A DNA stretch of 64,000 nt from Pectobacterium sp. CFBP8739 (GTDB taxonomy: Bacteria > Pseudomonadota > Gammaproteobacteria > Enterobacterales > Enterobacteriaceae): NCBI RefSeq assembly GCF_013449375.1, contig NZ_JACDRR010000002.1:1-64000 (forward strand). Reading direction: 5' to 3'. Positions 56,988-64,000 of this stretch are shown piece by piece. The notes under the pieces are model-generated. The model did no database searches. It was not told where the DNA came from and saw nothing but the letters and a program-made list of their open reading frames with translations. Each line of letters starts with the position of its first letter. Within the stretch, counting starts at the first letter, position 1. Made by a program: the position numbers and the translations under genes.

Positions 56988-57428
56988 TCAGAACGCGACG
57001 CAGACGGGCGCATCAATCCGCATGACGGATTCCTGCGCGAAACGCGCTTTGTAGGTGGTACGCAGCGCTTCAATATCACGCTCTTTATCGGAACCATGAA
57101 TCAGCATCAGCGCTTTGCTGTTCTCCCGGGCAACAACCCCATCGTTCCCCAGCCATTGTCCTTTAGCATCGAACACCGTCAGCCCTTCTTTAAAGCGCGG
57201 TGTCACTTCGCTGTCGAGAAACGCTTTCCACTCAGCATCGGAGATCACTGGGCCAGCAGGGCGATTCAAACCAAAATACAGCGTGGTCTGTACCTGTTTG
57301 TCGCCAATCTTACACGCCTCAACGACCGGTGTAGCGGCAACCACGGTGGATGAGCGCGGTAGCGAACTGCAACCGCTTGCCAGTAGTGTGCCCAACAGCA
57401 ACGATACCGCGATAACTTTCTGCTTCAT
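56988..57428 (-). CDS. DUF3574 lipoprotein
   Basis: A 146-residue lipoprotein from the ATG at 57426-57428: KQKVIAVSLLLGTLLASGC carries a signal with lipobox LASG-C near residue 20. The mature part, QVQTTLYFGLNRPAGPVISD, WKAFLDSEVTPRFKEGLTV and SKALMLIHG, is the DUF3574 fold. No function is established. The residue after the lipidated Cys is Ser, not Asp, suggesting outer-membrane sorting. Not linked to neighbours. Confidence 0.85.
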   Translation of the reverse strand: MKQKVIAVSLLLGTLLASGCSSLPRSSTVVAATPVVEACKIGDKQVQTTLYFGLNRPAGPVISDAEWKAFLDSEVTPRFKEGLTVFDAKGQWLGNDGVVARENSKALMLIHGSDKERDIEALRTTYKARFAQESVMRIDAPVCVAF

Positions 57429-57504
57429 TACTCGTTCTCTCATCCGTTGTTATGATTTCTCAGGGAGAGCATTCCCCCTGAAAACCGATGCGCATGCTCA
57501 GCCG

Positions 57505-57569
57505 ACACGTACTATCCGTTGACACGTACTATCAGTTAACACGTACTATCAGTTAACACGTACTATCAG
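57505..57569. repeat. 17-bp tandem repeat, about 3.8 copies, overlapping the yfiF stop
   Basis: Units at 57505, 57522, 57539 and 57556 begin ACACGTACTATC; the middle two are identical (ACACGTACTATCAGTTA). The last supplies the TCA (57566-57568) that is the TGA stop of yfiF. Copy number may vary between strains. Confidence 0.9.
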
Positions 57570-58714
57570 GCCTGATTCTGTCGCCACCACTCGGACAGCA
57601 AAATGCCCGTTGCGACCGAAATATTCAGACTTTCAACCTTACCAGTACCGCCGATAGAGACTTTCACATCCCCTTGTTGCCAAGCGCTATCTGACAGGCC
57701 ATCACCTTCCTGCCCCAGCACGATCACGGTTTTCGCCGGAAGCGTCGCTTGCGACAATGCCGTGCCTTTATGGCTGGACGTGGTCACGATGGTGTAGCCA
57801 GCGCGACGGAATTCCGCCAGCACGGACAGGAAATCGTCAGCGTTAATCGCTTTAACGTGTTCCGCCCCGCCTTCTGCCGTACGCACGGCCGCGCCGGACT
57901 CCAGCAGCGCCGCATCCTGCACCAGAATACCTTTCACGCCGAAATGCGCGCAGCTGCGCATAATGCCGCCGAGGTTGTGCGGGTTACTCACATCTTCCAG
58001 CGCCAGTACACAGTCGTGCTCACCCGCCGTTTTCAGGTACTCACGCACATCCATGCCCTGACGCTTTTTAATCAGGAAGCAGACGCCACCGTGGTGTTCA
58101 GTACCGGAGGCCTTAATCAGCTCTTCCTCTTCCACAACGTGGTAAGCCTTGCGGTTTGCCGCCATCCAGCGCAGTGCATCGCGGAAACGCGGCGTCACTT
58201 CTTGCAGGAACCAAGCACGAACAATCACCTCAGAACGGTTTTTAAACAGCGCTTGGCAGGCATTCTCGCCGTAAACACGAGTTTCTTCCTGACGCTGGCG
58301 ACGCAGTTGCTCAGGATCGATCTGGCTTTTGCCCGTAATACCGCCGTGATCCGGCGTTTCACTGTCGCCTGGCGCACGAGACACGGTTTTCCACGGAGAC
58401 TCATAACCGCCCGTTTCTTCACCACGCGGACGACGAGGACGATCGCCACTGCGTTCGTTACGATCTTTATTGCCCCACGGCGTTTTATTGCTATCGCCAT
58501 CGCGGGACGGATTTTCCCGGGCATAGCGCGGGTTAACGTCGCGCGGATGCTTCGGCTTTTCACGCGGATCCCGTGAGCCGCCGCCATCACGCCGATCGCT
58601 ACGGCGATCTTTGTCAGCAGGGCGCTTGTTTTTATTCTCTTTCTCGCCCTCATCATCACTGCGGACGTACATCACACGGACTTTGCCGCTTTTACTATTG
58701 AATGAATCGCTCAT
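57566..58714 (-). CDS. yfiF: TrmH/SpoU-family RNA 2'-O-methyltransferase YfiF
   Basis: A 382-residue protein matching E. coli YfiF (345) in its C-terminal two thirds. Residues 1-130 are disordered and rich in Arg, Asp, Asn, Pro and Gly ([16 protein letters not shown]). Then an RNA substrate-binding domain (about 150-215) and the knotted SpoU domain ([52 protein letters not shown]). The RNA target is unknown. GGAG precedes the ATG. Order yfiF-trxC-yfiP-pat-pssA is as in E. coli. Confidence 0.93.
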   Translation of the reverse strand: MSDSFNSKSGKVRVMYVRSDDEGEKENKNKRPADKDRRSDRRDGGGSRDPREKPKHPRDVNPRYARENPSRDGDSNKTPWGNKDRNERSGDRPRRPRGEETGGYESPWKTVSRAPGDSETPDHGGITGKSQIDPEQLRRQRQEETRVYGENACQALFKNRSEVIVRAWFLQEVTPRFRDALRWMAANRKAYHVVEEEELIKASGTEHHGGVCFLIKKRQGMDVREYLKTAGEHDCVLALEDVSNPHNLGGIMRSCAHFGVKGILVQDAALLESGAAVRTAEGGAEHVKAINADDFLSVLAEFRRAGYTIVTTSSHKGTALSQATLPAKTVIVLGQEGDGLSDSAWQQGDVKVSIGGTGKVESLNISVATGILLSEWWRQNQA

Positions 58715-58963
58715 TGTTTTCTCCACCTACGCGCTGGGCGCGAAGATTACCTTATGTACACCCGCTTAGCCACACGCTTGTGGTAAAAGAGCGCTAACAG
58801 TCAGAAGCTATTGTAGCTATTGGGCAAACCACGTTGTTGCCATCATGTCTCCCCACCATAATTTATTCACTTTTAAGCAACATGCCGTTGACTTTACAAT
58901 GCCGCATCACGCGCATTTTATCAGCGACATCTTTATTTTAGCCCTTTTATCTGAGACCCTGTT

Positions 58964-59383
58964 ATGAATACGGTATGTGGATCTTGCCAAACAACCAATC
59001 GCTTGCCAGAAGCGCGTGTTGATGACCATGCAAAGTGTGGCCGTTGCGGAGAAACCTTATTCAGCGGCGACGTCATCAACGCCACAGAGGCAACGCTCGA
59101 TAAACTATTGCAGGACGATCTTCCCGTCGTAGTCGATTTCTGGGCTCCCTGGTGCGGTCCCTGCGTCAACTTCGCTCCCGTGTTTGAAAACGTCGCGCAG
59201 GAGCGTAATGGGAAAGTTCGCTTTATTAAGGTCAATACCGAAGCCGAACCGGCGCTCAGCACACGTTTCCGCATCCGCAGCATTCCAACCCTTATGATCT
59301 TCAAACAGGGCCAGATGGTCGATATCCTTAACGGTGCGCTGCCGAAGACACAGTTTGAAGAGTGGTTGGATGAATCACTGTAG
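58964..59383 (+). CDS. trxC: Thioredoxin 2
   Basis: A 139-residue thioredoxin with the N-terminal zinc-binding region peculiar to TrxC (CGSC and CGRC pairs within the first 32 residues) and the redox site WAPWCGPC. In E. coli it is OxyR-induced. Divergent from yfiF across 249 bp. Confidence 0.97.
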   Translation: MNTVCGSCQTTNRLPEARVDDHAKCGRCGETLFSGDVINATEATLDKLLQDDLPVVVDFWAPWCGPCVNFAPVFENVAQERNGKVRFIKVNTEAEPALSTRFRIRSIPTLMIFKQGQMVDILNGALPKTQFEEWLDESL

Positions 59384-59391
59384 AAAACAGT

Positions 59392-59411
59392 GAGGCATTA
59401 TTGCCTCTCCC
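59392..59411 (+). terminator. Short terminator-like hairpin after trxC
   Basis: GAGGCA / TGCCTC with a TTAT loop, 9 bp past the stop, followed by TCCCCTTTTGG. Short stem, weak U-tract. Confidence 0.45.
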
Positions 59412-59518
59412 CTTTTGGTCAACCCGCCTGTCGATTAGAATGTCGCCTTTCTGAACCTGCTTCCTAATCATTAAAACGAAACAGGTTCGTTGCTGAATCT
59501 CATGGCGTCACCTATTTC

Positions 59519-60268
59519 ATGATCAACCATCCTTTAATGGTCAACCATCCTGCCCTGGACAATGCCGTACTTCGCCTGCGCCAGCAGCGTCTTGAGCAGT
59601 CAACCAAACCGTTCCGCGCCCGTGGCTGCCGTGTCGTACGCTGCCAGCAGTGTTTGTTGCCCGCAACCACCTGTCTGTGCCACACCTTTCAGGCACAGCC
59701 ATCCCGCAGCCGCTTCTGTCTGGTGATGTTTGATACCGAGCCGCTAAAGCCAAGCAATACCGGACGCCTCATCGCCGATATCCTGCCTGAGACACAGGCG
59801 TTTCTCTGGTCACGCACCGAGCCCGATCCCCAATTGCTTGCGGCTCTGCAAGACCCAGATGTTCAGCCCTATCTGGTCTTCCTTGCCGATGCAGCAGAAG
59901 AAGGACGTCAGGTGTTTCACCAGCTTCCCGCCACGGAAAAGCCTGCGCTATTTGTCTTACTCGATGGTACGTGGCCGGAAGCGCGCAAGATGTTTCGCAA
60001 AAGCCCCTATCTGGACAATCTGCCAATCCTGTCGCTGAATGTAGATGCCCTTTCCCGCTATCAGTTACGTGAAGCCAGCAGCGCAGGACAACACTGCACC
60101 GCCGAGATTGCCATCGCTCTGCTCGCTCAAGCAGGCGATACAGCCGCGGCTGACGCGCTATCGCAGCATTTCGACCGTTTTCGGCGACACTATTTGGCTG
60201 GGAAATCGCACCACAGCGTGCGGGAAAATTTACCCATCGTCACAGCACAATCGGCAGAAAGCGTTTAG
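59519..60268 (+). CDS. yfiP: DTW-domain tRNA aminocarboxypropyltransferase (TapT, YfiP)
   Basis: A 249-residue DTW-domain protein. E. coli YfiP/TapT makes acp3U at position 47 of tRNA with SAM. Zinc cysteines CQQC...CLC lie near residues 42-56. The name-giving motif appears as LDGTWPEARKMFRKSPYLD, preceded by DTEPLKPSNTGRLIADIL. The start is uncertain: MINHPLMVNHPALDN contains a repeated NHP unit, and the second Met (59537) matches family length no worse. Overlaps no gene; pat follows after 33 bp. Confidence 0.92.
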   Translation: MINHPLMVNHPALDNAVLRLRQQRLEQSTKPFRARGCRVVRCQQCLLPATTCLCHTFQAQPSRSRFCLVMFDTEPLKPSNTGRLIADILPETQAFLWSRTEPDPQLLAALQDPDVQPYLVFLADAAEEGRQVFHQLPATEKPALFVLLDGTWPEARKMFRKSPYLDNLPILSLNVDALSRYQLREASSAGQHCTAEIAIALLAQAGDTAAADALSQHFDRFRRHYLAGKSHHSVRENLPIVTAQSAESV

Positions 60269-60301
60269 TATCAAAGGGGATTGCTGTGTAAGGAGTGACG
60301 C

Positions 60302-62950
60302 ATGAGCCAGCGCGGATTGGAAGCACTGTTACGCCCTAAGTCTATTGCCGTTCTCGGCGCATCAGAAAAGCCGGGACGAGCCGGTTTTCTGATGATGAAA
60401 AACCTGCTGGACGGCCATTTCAGCGGCCCTGTGCTGCCCGTTACGCCGAAATATAGCGCGGTTTGCGGCGTGCTGGCCTATCCGACAGTCACCAGCCTGC
60501 CGATGACCCCCGACCTTGCTGTGATTTGTACCAACGCGAGCCGTAATCTGACACTGTTAGAGGAACTGGGGCAAAAAGGCTGTAAAACCGCCATCATTCT
60601 CTCCGCGCCACCAGCCCAGTTCAGCGAATTAAAGGCCTGCGCCGTGCGCTATCACATGCGCTTGCTTGGCCCCAACAGCCTCGGATTGCTTGCGCCCTGG
60701 CAAGGCCTGAATGCCAGTTTCTCGCCAGTCCCGATTATGAAAGGCAAACTGGCATTTATCTCACAGTCGGCCGCCGTTTCTAACACGATATTGGATTGGG
60801 CGCAGCAGCGCGGTATTGGCTTTTCCTATTTTATCGCCTTGGGCGACAGCCTGGATATTGATGTCGACGACCTGCTCGACTTTCTAGCTCGCGATGGCAA
60901 AACCAGTGCGATTCTGCTGCACCTGGAACACATCAGCGATGCGCGCCGCTTCCTTTCCGCCTCTCGGAGCGCCTCGCGAAATAAACCCATACTGGTGATA
61001 AAAAGCGGGCGCAGCCAGCAGGCACAGCAACTGCTGAATGACCAGCGCCACGGTCTAGATGCCGCCTATGATGCGGCCATTCAACGAGCAGGTTTGCTGC
61101 GGGTACGGGATACGCATGAGCTGTTTTCCGCAGTGGAAACCTTAAGCCACCTGCGACCACTACGCGGTGAACGCTTGATGCTGGTGAGCAACGGTGCGTC
61201 ACCGGCCGCACAGGCGCTGGATCAGCTTCTCAGCCGACAAGGCAAACTGGCACAGCTCAGCGAGGCGACCCGTCAAGCGCTACAGGAAACATTGCCGCAG
61301 ACCGTCACTATCGGCAATCCGCTCGACCTGCGGGATGATGCGACAGCCGCTCGCTATCAGGCAGCGATTTCGGTCCTACTGGACAGTGACGACGTCGATG
61401 CGCTCTTGATCATTCACGCGCCCAGCGCTGCCGCTCCCAGCACCGAAAGCGCTGCGCAGTTGATTACGCTCTTTCAACAGCATCCGCGTGGGAAAAGAAT
61501 TACGCTACTGACCAACTGGTGCGGCGAGTTCTCCTCGCAGGAAGCACGGCGCTTGTTTAACGACGCTGGCATTCCGACCTATCGTACGCCGGAAGGCGCG
61601 GTAACCGCCTTTATGCATATCGTCGAATATCGGCGTAATCAGAAACAGTTAAAGGAAACCCCAGCGCTGCCGCTGGATTTGGGCATCAACGCCAGTCAGG
61701 CACATGCACTCATTCATCAGGCACTATCAGATGGCGTCACTCAGCTCGATACGCATGAAGTTCAGCCGATTCTGCAAGCCTATGGTTTAAATACCTTACC
61801 CACCTGGATCGCGGGCGACAGTGCAGAAGCCGTCCATATTGCCGAACAAATTGGTTACCCAGTTGCGATTAAGCTGAGATCGCCAGATATTCCGCATAAG
61901 TCGGAAGTTCAGGGCGTCATGCTCTACCTGCGAACCGCCAGAGAGGTCCAGCAAGCGGCAGATGCCATTCTTGACCGAGTGAAACGTACCTATCCGCAGG
62001 CGCGTATTTACGGCCTGTTGGTACAAAGCATGGCAAATCGCGCCGGTGCGCAGGAGCTCAGGATTGCCGTCGAGCAGGATCCCGTTTTCGGCCCGCTGAT
62101 TATGTTGGGCGAAGGCGGCGTTGAGTGGCGAGAACAACAGGCCGCCGTCGCACTGCCTCCACTGAATATGACGCTGGCCCGCTATCTGGTACTACAAGCG
62201 GTGAAAGGTGGCAAGATTCGCGAATACAGCGCCCTGCGTCCGCTGGATATTCCCGCGCTCAGTCGCTTGCTGGTTCAGGTTTCCAACCTGATTCTCGACT
62301 GCCCTGAAATTTCCCGACTAGACATTCACCCCTTGCTGGCATCTGGGGATGCGTTCACGCTGCTGGACGTCACGCTACACCTGACACCGTTCAGTGGCGA
62401 TCCCCAATCAAGGCTGGCAATCCGCCCCTACCCACATGAACTGGAAGAAACGGTCATCCTCAAAAATAGTGATATCTGCCTGTTCAGACCGATTTTGCCG
62501 GAAGACGAACCACTGCTCAGCGCGTTCATCGCAAGGGTGACAAAAGAAGACCTATATTACCGTTATTTCAGCGAAATTAATGAATTTACTCACGAAGACT
62601 TAGCCAATATGACGCAAATTGACTACGATCGTGAAATGGCATTTGTTGCCGTACGCCAGCTCGGTGAAGAAACAGAGATTATTGGCGTGACGCGCGCGAT
62701 TTCCGATCCGGATAATACGGATGCGGAATTTGCCGTGCTGGTACGATCCGATCTAAAAGGGCTGGGCCTTGGCAGACGGTTGCTGGAAAAACTGATTGAT
62801 TACACTCGGGCGCACGGTCTTTCCCGCTTAACTGGTATCACCATGCCGCATAATCAAGGTATGATCCAGCTGTCCAGAAAGCTCGGTTTTTACATCGACG
62901 TACAATTAGAAGAGGGTATTGTGACGCTGGAGTTGCCGCTGAAAGACTGA
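60302..62950 (+). CDS. pat: Protein lysine acetyltransferase Pat (YfiQ/Pka)
   Basis: An 882-residue enzyme acetylating lysines of target proteins such as acetyl-CoA synthetase. Residues 1-460 are the NDP-forming acyl-CoA-synthetase-like part (IAVLGASEKPGRAGFLMMKN, FISQSAAVSNTILDWAQQRG), 480-710 the ATP-grasp domain (GYPVAIKLRSPDIPHKSEVQ), and the last 150 or so the GNAT domain with acetyl-CoA loop VRSDLKGLGLGRRLLEKLID. Same layout and length as E. coli Pat (886). Confidence 0.97.
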   Translation: MSQRGLEALLRPKSIAVLGASEKPGRAGFLMMKNLLDGHFSGPVLPVTPKYSAVCGVLAYPTVTSLPMTPDLAVICTNASRNLTLLEELGQKGCKTAIILSAPPAQFSELKACAVRYHMRLLGPNSLGLLAPWQGLNASFSPVPIMKGKLAFISQSAAVSNTILDWAQQRGIGFSYFIALGDSLDIDVDDLLDFLARDGKTSAILLHLEHISDARRFLSASRSASRNKPILVIKSGRSQQAQQLLNDQRHGLDAAYDAAIQRAGLLRVRDTHELFSAVETLSHLRPLRGERLMLVSNGASPAAQALDQLLSRQGKLAQLSEATRQALQETLPQTVTIGNPLDLRDDATAARYQAAISVLLDSDDVDALLIIHAPSAAAPSTESAAQLITLFQQHPRGKRITLLTNWCGEFSSQEARRLFNDAGIPTYRTPEGAVTAFMHIVEYRRNQKQLKETPALPLDLGINASQAHALIHQALSDGVTQLDTHEVQPILQAYGLNTLPTWIAGDSAEAVHIAEQIGYPVAIKLRSPDIPHKSEVQGVMLYLRTAREVQQAADAILDRVKRTYPQARIYGLLVQSMANRAGAQELRIAVEQDPVFGPLIMLGEGGVEWREQQAAVALPPLNMTLARYLVLQAVKGGKIREYSALRPLDIPALSRLLVQVSNLILDCPEISRLDIHPLLASGDAFTLLDVTLHLTPFSGDPQSRLAIRPYPHELEETVILKNSDICLFRPILPEDEPLLSAFIARVTKEDLYYRYFSEINEFTHEDLANMTQIDYDREMAFVAVRQLGEETEIIGVTRAISDPDNTDAEFAVLVRSDLKGLGLGRRLLEKLIDYTRAHGLSRLTGITMPHNQGMIQLSRKLGFYIDVQLEEGIVTLELPLKD

Positions 62951-63139
62951 TTGCACGACGTGACATGGCTCTTGCAACGGGAATTGTTATCACAAAACAG
63001 GGTCACAACAGCCGGAAAGTAATGGTATTATCGCCCATTCGGCTACTCCTTAACTTTTGATAATGACCAGAAGGTCATATACCCTAGTGTAGCTCGAAGT
63101 ATGGTGGGTATAAACTGATGAGAGAAGAAACGCACTGTG

Positions 63140-64000
63140 ATGCTGTCAAATTTTAAACGCAATAAATATCAACAGCACCTTGCACAACTGCCCAGAATCC
63201 CTCAGAACGCAGACGATGTTCAGACATTGCATTCGCCTGAGCTTTTCCGCACGACGCTGATTAATGCCATCTTGAGTGCTAAAAAGCGCATCTATATCGT
63301 GGCGTTGTATCTTGAACGTGATGACGGCGGTATGGGGATTCTATCCGCAATTTATGAAGCCAAACGGCAGTGTCCAGAGCTGGATGTCCGCGTTCTGGTA
63401 GACTGGCATCGTGCTCAGCGTGGCAGGATCGGCGCAACGGCAGAAAATACCAATGCCGATTGGTATTGCGACATGGCGAAAAAACATCCAGATACGCATT
63501 TCCCTATCTATGGTATCCCCGTCAATACACGCGAAGCCTTGGGCGTGTTGCATCTGAAAGGATTCATTGTCGATGACACTGTCATCTACAGCGGGGCCAG
63601 CCTGAATGATGTTTATCTGCATCAGCATCAGAAGTACCGCTATGACCGCTATCAGTTGATTCATAATCCGGTGTTGGCTGATACGATGGTGCAATATATC
63701 CAGACAATGCTGTCAGCCCCAGCAGTACAGCGGTTGGATCATACCGTTCGCCCGAAGAGTCTGGAAATCAAAAATGATATTAAGCAGTTCCGCCAAACGT
63801 TGCGTACCGCTAGCTATCAGGCTCCGGAGCATCGTGCGGATGCAAGCGAATTAACCGTCACGCCATTGGTCGGGTTAGGAAAGCAAAGTCCGCTGAATAA
63901 GACCATACATCACCTGATGTATTGTGCGGATGAGCATCTGGTCATCTGTACCCCGTATTTCAATCTGCCAGCGCTGCTGGTCAGAAATATCATCAGGCTA
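63140..64000 (+). CDS. pssA: CDP-diacylglycerol-serine O-phosphatidyltransferase, N-terminal part (cut by window edge)
   Basis: 287 codons with no stop, so the C-terminus lies outside. The ATG at 63140 gives MLSNFKRNKYQQHLAQLP, the E. coli PssA start. The first phospholipase D-type HKD motif is GVLHLKGFIVDDTVIYSGAS (about 136-155). The enzyme makes phosphatidylserine on the way to phosphatidylethanolamine. 189 bp lie between pat and this gene; AGAGAAG lies before the start. Confidence 0.97.
   Translation, partial: MLSNFKRNKYQQHLAQLPRIPQNADDVQTLHSPELFRTTLINAILSAKKRIYIVALYLERDDGGMGILSAIYEAKRQCPELDVRVLVDWHRAQRGRIGATAENTNADWYCDMAKKHPDTHFPIYGIPVNTREALGVLHLKGFIVDDTVIYSGASLNDVYLHQHQKYRYDRYQLIHNPVLADTMVQYIQTMLSAPAVQRLDHTVRPKSLEIKNDIKQFRQTLRTASYQAPEHRADASELTVTPLVGLGKQSPLNKTIHHLMYCADEHLVICTPYFNLPALLVRNIIRL

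Noticed and set aside
1-64000. CRISPR array, insertion sequence or complete prophage
   Set aside because: No regularly spaced repeats with unique spacers, no transposase and no phage structural genes were seen; only an integrase fragment at the left edge.

Overview
The window is chromosomal DNA of an enterobacterium of the soft-rot group, most likely Pectobacterium. Most proteins are close to Escherichia coli proteins (ProA/ProB, Gpt, PepD, DinB, FadE, ProVWX, EmrRAB, Pat, PssA) and keep the E. coli gene order in blocks. Other parts fit Pectobacterium: a methionine-salvage (mtn) cluster, an hpx-type ureide/oxalurate cluster, and several families of short structured intergenic repeats. The genus is inferred from recognised proteins and synteny, not from a database search.

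Layout. 1-950: the 5' part of a P4-type integrase next to tRNA-Thr(CGU) (thrW), the edge of an integrated island lying to the left. 1140-4006: proA, proB, crl. 4077-8756: two paralogous ankyrin-repeat genes in tandem and a small divergent tautomerase-family gene, at the crl-frsA junction; phoE, which lies between crl and proB in E. coli, is absent. 8837-21710: frsA, gpt, pepD, dinB (with a LexA box), an XRE regulator divergent from yafE, yafK, yafJ, gmhA, fadE (with a FadR-like operator) and yajD. 21824-28467: methionine salvage, mtnK/mtnA divergent, mtnBCD in one overlapping operon, and divergent mtnE-yafV; MetJ-type boxes lie in both divergent promoter regions. 28527-32449: a stand-alone cysI copy behind an exported family 3 glycosidase, in visibly AT-richer DNA.

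32723-43386 is a purine-ureide block. On the minus strand an amino-acid-type ABC importer (binding protein, two permeases, ATPase) runs into hpxJ and hpxK. An RpiR-family regulator (hpxU) follows, divergent from hpxWXYZ on the plus strand. Together they could import and break down allantoate, ureidoglycine, oxalurate or oxamate. 43442-55425 holds a 60-residue unknown protein, proVWX, a periplasmic beta-propeller protein, and a block colinear with E. coli: an intact ygaY-type MFS gene, ygaZH and emrR-emrA-emrB. 55625-64000 holds nupC, a DUF3574 lipoprotein, yfiF, trxC, yfiP (tapT), pat and the 5' part of pssA.

The most unusual material is non-coding. Two repeat families, each present twice, carry hairpins whose two copies differ by compensatory base-pair changes, so the folded structure seems to be conserved. 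No CRISPR array, insertion sequence, complete prophage or clear new defence system was found.
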